Source: Patescibacteria group bacterium
Lineage (GTDB): Bacteria; Patescibacteriota; Minisyncoccia; Phycocordibacterales; UBA2100
Assembly: GCA_015489565.1 (NCBI GenBank)
Contig: WFZM01000026.1
Location: forward strand, 1-7,541
Length of the DNA stretch: 7,541 nt
Reading direction: 5' to 3'
Shown here: positions 4,811 through 7,541 of the stretch, piece after piece
How positions within the stretch are numbered: position 1 is the stretch's first letter
Layout: each line of letters starts with the position of its first letter
Position numbers and translations under genes: made by a program
Notes under the pieces: model-generated
Databases searched by the model: none
What the model saw: the letters and a program-made list of their open reading frames with translations, nothing else
What the model was told of the DNA's origin: nothing

Positions 4811-5908
4811 TTATTCAAAATCTTTCAGGGTTAGCCCGGCTAAAGTTGAATACTGCAAAGAACGTCTTTTGTTAATCTTTGGAATGTATTTATCTATATC
4901 AAACATGTTCTGCCAAACTTCGGCTATCTGACAAGTTACGGACAGCTCGCTTTCAAAAAAAGCATCCAGTCCTTTTGTGGCTGAATTACCCCCACTTAGA
5001 TATACTACACTTATGTCTTTGTAAACCTTGTTCTTGTGCCCGGCAAAATAATCTATAATTTTTGAAATTTCTGAAATCACCCCTTCTTTTAAATCTTTAA
5101 GTTGCTTTTCGTTACTGAATAAAACACCTTCTTTGAATTTCCAATTGTAGAACTCTTCATCATTTTCGGGCTTCCTACCATTTAGCTCTTCGAATAATTT
5201 TTCAAAGAATTTTTTTATTGGAAAACTTATAGCGGTACTAAACACCGGCGCGCCCGCCAAAAAAATGCCCACTCCAACCTTGTTTGTGCCAATATCCAAA
5301 ACCATCGCAGTTTTTGATATACCCTGCTCTCTTTTAGGAACTACGGATCTGTATATAGATAAAGTTTCAAGCTCTGCAGCTTTGACTGTATATCCCGCCA
5401 ACTCAAAAGCTGATATGTATTCTTCCACTATATCCTGGGGGTAAACGGTAATGGATAGCCACAGATGATTTGAAGTCTCGTGAAGGATGTCAAAATCAAA
5501 AATAGCCTGTGAAGCATCAAAAGGTATGAGCTCAGGAAGCTTAAATTCTATGTACTGCCTTATATTACCGGACTCTATGTCTTTCTTGCCAAGCTGCAAG
5601 TCAAAGACAAAGGCCAACTCCTCAGGTAAGTTTATATTTACAAAATTATCGGTTTTGTACTTTTGCTTAAAATACTTTAGAACATTTGCCAGCGCAAGCA
5701 CGTCTTGCAGGTCTCCACCCACAATAACTTTTTCCGGCAATTCTTTTTCTTCATAGTTCTCAGGAACCAAGCCCACTCCGGGCAAGTTCTTAGCTGAAAA
5801 AAACTTTACTGTCTTGTCGGACAAATCAAACGCCACCGAAGGCATTTTCAAATATCCAGGTAATTTAACTGGGCCTAATAATTTGTCCATCGACTTTAAA
5901 GAAAGCAT
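4811..5908 (-). CDS. pilM: PilM-like actin-fold ATPase of type IV pilus assembly
   Basis: PilM is a cytoplasmic FtsA/actin-like protein that binds PilN's tail and links the pilus motor to the membrane platform. The 365-aa length is typical. Actin-superfamily nucleotide motifs are visible: a phosphate-1-like strand-turn-strand at 26-37 (AFDLSDKTVKFF), phosphate-2 at 203-216 (VLDIGTNKVGVGIF) and an adenosine motif around 303-314 (YLSGGNSATKGL). The closing YSTLAGLTL (353-361) also fits PilM. It is the first gene of a four-gene cluster with pilN, pilO and an unknown gene separated by 5-11 bp. Just before the ATG lies TGCTATAAT with the -10 ending 6 nt upstream, predicting a leaderless mRNA. FtsA or another actin-like protein is unlikely given the neighbours. 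No motor ATPase, PilC or prepilin gene is in the window, so the rest of the system must lie elsewhere. Confidence 0.92.
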   Translation of the reverse strand: MLSLKSMDKLLGPVKLPGYLKMPSVAFDLSDKTVKFFSAKNLPGVGLVPENYEEKELPEKVIVGGDLQDVLALANVLKYFKQKYKTDNFVNINLPEELAFVFDLQLGKKDIESGNIRQYIEFKLPELIPFDASQAIFDFDILHETSNHLWLSITVYPQDIVEEYISAFELAGYTVKAAELETLSIYRSVVPKREQGISKTAMVLDIGTNKVGVGIFLAGAPVFSTAISFPIKKFFEKLFEELNGRKPENDEEFYNWKFKEGVLFSNEKQLKDLKEGVISEISKIIDYFAGHKNKVYKDISVVYLSGGNSATKGLDAFFESELSVTCQIAEVWQNMFDIDKYIPKINKRRSLQYSTLAGLTLKDFE

Positions 5909-5914
5909 GTGTTT

Positions 5915-5923
5915 ATTATAGCA
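5915..5923 (-). promoter_or_regulatory. Extended -10 promoter of the pil operon, leaderless layout
   Basis: On the minus strand, TGC followed by a perfect TATAAT (plus 5915-5920), then AAACAC, then the pilM ATG. RNA polymerase usually starts 6-7 nt after the -10, so the first transcribed base should be the A of the ATG or its neighbour. No clear -35 is seen; the extended -10 may replace it. It lies in the 31-bp gap after the tRNA-binding-domain gene, with no terminator between. Confidence 0.65.
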
Positions 5924-5939
5924 AATTCTTTTTGAGTTT

Positions 5940-6329
5940 TTATCCCGCTTTTGTGCCCGGCTCTATTTCTATGTCTGGCACAAGCATGGCAAAATCATCT
6001 TGCTCATTGTGTAGTGCTACAAGCATGCCTTGAGACTCAATGCCGAAAATTTTCCTTGGCTTTAAATTTACTATATACAAAAAGCTTTTGCCAACCAAAT
6101 CTTCCGCTTTCCTGTATTTTGCAATCCCGGAGACTATTGTTCTTTCTCCTAGTTCGCCAAAATCCACTTGGCATTTTATAAGTTTTTCCGAACCTTCTAC
6201 AAGCTCCGCATCTTTTATCTTCCCCAACCTTAAATCAATCTTGGCAAAATCATCAATATTTATAAACTCGTCTTTACTTAGATATTCTTTATTGTTTTGC
6301 TCTTCTTTTTTAATATTTTCGTTTTCCAT
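5940..6329 (-). CDS. Stand-alone tRNA-binding OB domain (MetRS C-terminal/Trbp111 type)
   Basis: This 129-aa protein is an OB-fold tRNA-binding domain of the kind fused to the C-terminus of many methionyl-tRNA synthetases and free in Trbp111, Arc1p and CsaA. After a charged N-terminal tail (1-24), residues 25-103 carry the family signature in order: IDDFAKIDLRLGKI (25-38), the sequence around LIKCQVDFGE (50-59), IVSGIAKYR (65-73), LVGKSFLYIVNLKPRKIFG (78-96) and ESQGML (98-103). The likely role is to bind structured tRNA and help charging, possibly as a separate subunit for a MetRS lacking the domain; MetRS itself is not in the window. It starts at ATG 6329, where TATAAT ends 6 nt upstream, and is not preceded by a Shine-Dalgarno. 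It sits between ruvX and pilM, 30-31 bp from each. CsaA-type chaperone function is an alternative. Confidence 0.9.
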   Translation of the reverse strand: MENENIKKEEQNNKEYLSKDEFINIDDFAKIDLRLGKIKDAELVEGSEKLIKCQVDFGELGERTIVSGIAKYRKAEDLVGKSFLYIVNLKPRKIFGIESQGMLVALHNEQDDFAMLVPDIEIEPGTKAG

Positions 6330-6335
6330 GAGCTT

Positions 6336-6341
6336 ATTATA
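6336..6341 (-). promoter_or_regulatory. -10 element of the tRNA-binding-domain gene, leaderless layout
   Basis: A perfect TATAAT on the minus strand, then AAGCTC, then the ATG at 6329: the same 6-nt spacing as at pilM and rlmH. The best -35 candidate, TTTAAA with a 17-bp spacer, is weak and overlaps the end of ruvX. A transcript should start at the start codon. Confidence 0.6.
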
Positions 6342-6359
6342 CTACTTTTAGATATGAAT

Positions 6360-6773
6360 TTAAACTAGAGAATCCAAATGTGACTGTAAAATAATGCTTG
6401 CCGCTGCAGTATCCAGGCGCTCTTTTTTATTTGCTTTTCTGCTTTTCTGCTTGCGCTCAAGCAATCTTTTCTCTGCCAGTGCCGCTTGACTGCTAAAGCG
6501 CTCGTCAACTAAAACAACTTTTAGACCCTGCTCTTTTAAAAACTCAGCAAATGCGCCTATTTCTTTTTGAACTTTATTTTCTTCCCCTTTTAAATTTAAA
6601 GATTTCCCCAAAACCACATAGTCTATATCTTTTTTATGTGAAATTATGAAATCCTCCAGCTCTTCTCTTTTGACTAAATCCCACGGGCTGGCTATTTTAA
6701 CGGGTGAGTCGGCATCAGCGCGCGCCAGACCGCAAAATTTTGTTCCATAATCTATGCCTACTATATATTTCAT
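6360..6773 (-). CDS. ruvX: RuvX/YqgF-family RNase H-fold nuclease (16S rRNA maturation / Holliday junction resolvase family)
   Basis: The YqgF/RuvX family has an RNase H-like fold. Members are linked to 5' maturation of 16S rRNA and, in some bacteria, to Holliday junction resolution. The 137-aa product has the typical length and motifs: MKYIVGIDYGTKFCGLA with Asp8, VVLGKSLNLKG (53-63), VVLVDERFSS with Glu91 (86-95), and DTAAASIILQSHLD with Asp121 (121-134), giving the acidic catalytic set. I place the start at the ATG at 6773. A longer frame from 6866 would overlap rlmH and add residues with no family match. It begins 4 bp after the rlmH stop, so the two are probably cotranscribed and translationally coupled. 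No Shine-Dalgarno is evident. Confidence 0.95.
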   Translation of the reverse strand: MKYIVGIDYGTKFCGLARADADSPVKIASPWDLVKREELEDFIISHKKDIDYVVLGKSLNLKGEENKVQKEIGAFAEFLKEQGLKVVLVDERFSSQAALAEKRLLERKQKSRKANKKERLDTAAASIILQSHLDSLV

Positions 6774-6777
6774 ATAC

Positions 6778-7206
6778 TTAATCTCTATGATATGGGTGTC
6801 CTGCCACAATAGACAACGACCGATAAAGCGCTTCTGCAAAAACAAGGGCCGCAAGCTCGTGAGCAAGAGTAAGTTTTGAGAGTGAGAAGCTCTCGTCTGC
6901 CAAGTTTTTTATCTCATCGGCAAAGCCGTCGGCCGGACCTATAACAAAGGTCAGATTTTGTGACTGATTTTTTGCATTTTCTAAAAAACTTGCAAAAGAT
7001 TGACTGTTTAGTTCTTCGCCTTTCTCATCTAGTAAAATCAGTCTAGATTTTTCTTTCAATTTTAGTAATTTTTCTTTTGCGTCTTTATTTGCTTTGATTT
7101 CTATGAATTCTAAGTTCGCGAAGGTGTTTGCCCGCTTAAAATATTCAAGCGCCAGACTCCTGTATTCCCCTTTTAGCTTAGACATTAAAAAGACTCTAAT
7201 TTTCAT
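6778..7206 (-). CDS. rlmH: 23S rRNA (pseudouridine1915-N3)-methyltransferase RlmH
   Basis: RlmH is a small SPOUT methyltransferase that uses SAM to methylate pseudouridine 1915 in helix 69 of 23S rRNA on assembled 70S ribosomes. The 142-aa protein is slightly shorter than the usual 155-159 aa. It carries LILLDEKGEELNSQSFA (57-73), the SAM-loop region FVIGPADGF (87-95), LSKLTLAHELAALVFAEALYR (109-129) with His116, and the terminal GHPYHRD. In most family members the SAM loop reads IGG; here the second Gly is replaced by Pro91. The start is the ATG at 7206, with TGCTATATT ending 6 nt upstream, so the message is predicted to be leaderless. ruvX follows after 4 bp. It is divergent from tRNA-Ser. 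Confidence 0.94.
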   Translation of the reverse strand: MKIRVFLMSKLKGEYRSLALEYFKRANTFANLEFIEIKANKDAKEKLLKLKEKSRLILLDEKGEELNSQSFASFLENAKNQSQNLTFVIGPADGFADEIKNLADESFSLSKLTLAHELAALVFAEALYRSLSIVAGHPYHRD

Positions 7207-7212
7207 AGCCTA

Positions 7213-7240
7213 AATATAGCAGTTTTAAGACATAAAACAA
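7213..7240 (-). promoter_or_regulatory. Promoter of rlmH-ruvX, leaderless layout
   Basis: On the minus strand: TTGTTT (plus 7235-7240), a 16-bp spacer ending in the extended element TGC, then TATATT (plus 7213-7218, 5 of 6), TAGGCT, and the rlmH ATG. The -10 to ATG distance is 6 nt, as at pilM and the OB-domain gene. The first transcribed base is expected at or beside the start codon. Confidence 0.6.
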
Positions 7241-7270
7241 GCATGCCGACAATTGTGTATCGACAAGAAA

Positions 7271-7298
7271 TTGCTTTTTTTGCAGTTTTTGCTAATAT
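7271..7298 (+). promoter_or_regulatory. Candidate promoter of tRNA-Ser
   Basis: TTGCTT (7271-7276), a 16-bp spacer, then TAATAT (7293-7298), preceded by TGC as an extended -10. The predicted start near 7305 leaves about 19 nt before the mature tRNA. The -10 hexamer and spacer length match the tRNA-Arg promoter. Confidence 0.55.
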
Positions 7299-7323
7299 AT
7301 CGCAAGTTCTTAATTGAATTCAA

Positions 7324-7410
7324 GGAGGAGTGGCTGAGTGGTTGAAGGCGGCGGTCTTGAAAACCGTTGTAGGGTAAAACCTACCGTGGGTTCGAATCCC
7401 ACCTCCTCCG
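7324..7410 (+). tRNA. tRNA-Ser (anticodon UGA)
   Basis: A class II tRNA of 87 nt. The acceptor GGAGGAG (7324-7330) pairs with CTCCTCC (7403-7409). The D arm has GCT/GGC. The anticodon stem is GCGGT/ACCGT (7351-7355, 7363-7367) around loop CTTGAAA with TGA at 7358-7360. The long variable arm has a 5-bp stem GTAGG/CCTAC (7369-7373, 7380-7384), and the T arm is GTGGG-TTCGAAT-CCCAC. The discriminator is G7410. CCA is not encoded (CCC follows). It reads UCA and other UCN codons by wobble. Confidence 0.97.
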
Positions 7411-7435
7411 CCCCGGACATTAGATGAGTTATATT

Positions 7436-7462
7436 AAAAGCGGCGCGATAAGCGCCGTTTTT
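7436..7462 (+). terminator. Intrinsic terminator after tRNA-Ser
   Basis: CGGCGC (7441-7446) pairs with GCGCCG (7452-7457) around GATAA, extended by flanking AAAAG/TTTTT pairs, and followed by TTTTT. It lies 30 bp after the tRNA end, so tRNA-Ser is probably a single-gene unit. Confidence 0.88.
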
Positions 7463-7541
7463 AATAGCCACATAAATTTTAATTTTATTTATAATTACAC
7501 AAATATTATTATTTGAAATGAACTAACTGAAACTTTGTGCA

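Noticed and set aside
3359..6351. Plus-strand reading frames opposite the pil and OB-domain genes, and short frames over truB
   Set aside because: All are shadows of conserved genes, with no start signals or domain features of their own.
6774..6866. 31-residue N-terminal extension of RuvX
   Set aside because: It overlaps the rlmH coding region and shows no family similarity; MKYIVGIDYG is the standard RuvX start.
1..7541. CRISPR array, insertion sequence, toxin-antitoxin or defence genes
   Set aside because: No regularly spaced repeats, no transposase or integrase motifs, and every sizeable gene but one falls into a housekeeping or pilus family.
1..7541. UGA-recoded genetic code (Gracilibacteria/SR1 type)
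   Set aside because: All genes read through without internal UGA, and the 132-aa gene uses TGA as its stop in a position consistent with normal termination.

Overview
The window looks like a chromosomal segment from a small-genome bacterium, most plausibly a member of the Patescibacteria/CPR (Parcubacteria-like). Reasons: an A+T-rich sequence with compact genes, no convincing Shine-Dalgarno site before any of the ten CDS, a TruB with no PUA domain, a minimal PilM-N-O set with no recognisable PilP/PilQ, and a mixture of very short gaps and putative leaderless promoters. The lineage is an inference. The genetic code looks standard: the 132-aa gene ends in TGA, and no frame needs UGA read as an amino acid.

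Left part (1-2918): RNase Y (rny, minus strand, with a long-stem terminator) is divergent from an HU-type nucleoid protein gene (plus strand). The 309-bp gap between them holds a rny promoter, two tandem candidate HU promoters, and a perfect DnaA box (TTATCCACA) between the -35 and -10 of the stronger HU promoter. HU ends in a perfect 17-bp-stem terminator. The pseudouridine synthase gene truB starts only 28 bp after that hairpin, possibly from a promoter overlapping it.

Middle (2919-3333): tRNA-Arg(UCU) with its own promoter. A 17-bp perfect copy of the tRNA 3' end lies 180 bp downstream, an arrangement resembling the att-site duplication left by a tRNA-targeting integrative element. No integrase is visible between or beside the repeats. 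Both repeat copies start small inverted repeats at their GCAAA ends.

Right part (minus strand, 3334-7206): rlmH and ruvX (4-bp gap), a stand-alone MetRS-C/Trbp111-type tRNA-binding OB domain, then pilM, pilN, pilO and an unrecognised one-TM protein in the position usually held by pilP. The pil genes are separated by 5-11 bp and look like one operon building the inner-membrane alignment platform of a type IV pilus. rlmH, the OB-domain gene and pilM each carry a TATAAT-like -10 exactly 6 nt before the ATG, which predicts leaderless mRNAs starting at or next to the start codon. Divergent from rlmH is tRNA-Ser(UGA) with a promoter and an intrinsic terminator. The flanks at 1-43 and 7463-7541 hold nothing I can identify.

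Apart from the pilus operon, the theme is RNA and translation upkeep (RNase Y, TruB, RlmH, RuvX, tRNA-binding domain, two tRNAs). I do not see a defence system, CRISPR array or insertion sequence. The points most worth following are the leaderless promoter pattern, the DnaA box in the HU promoter, and the tRNA-Arg tail duplication.
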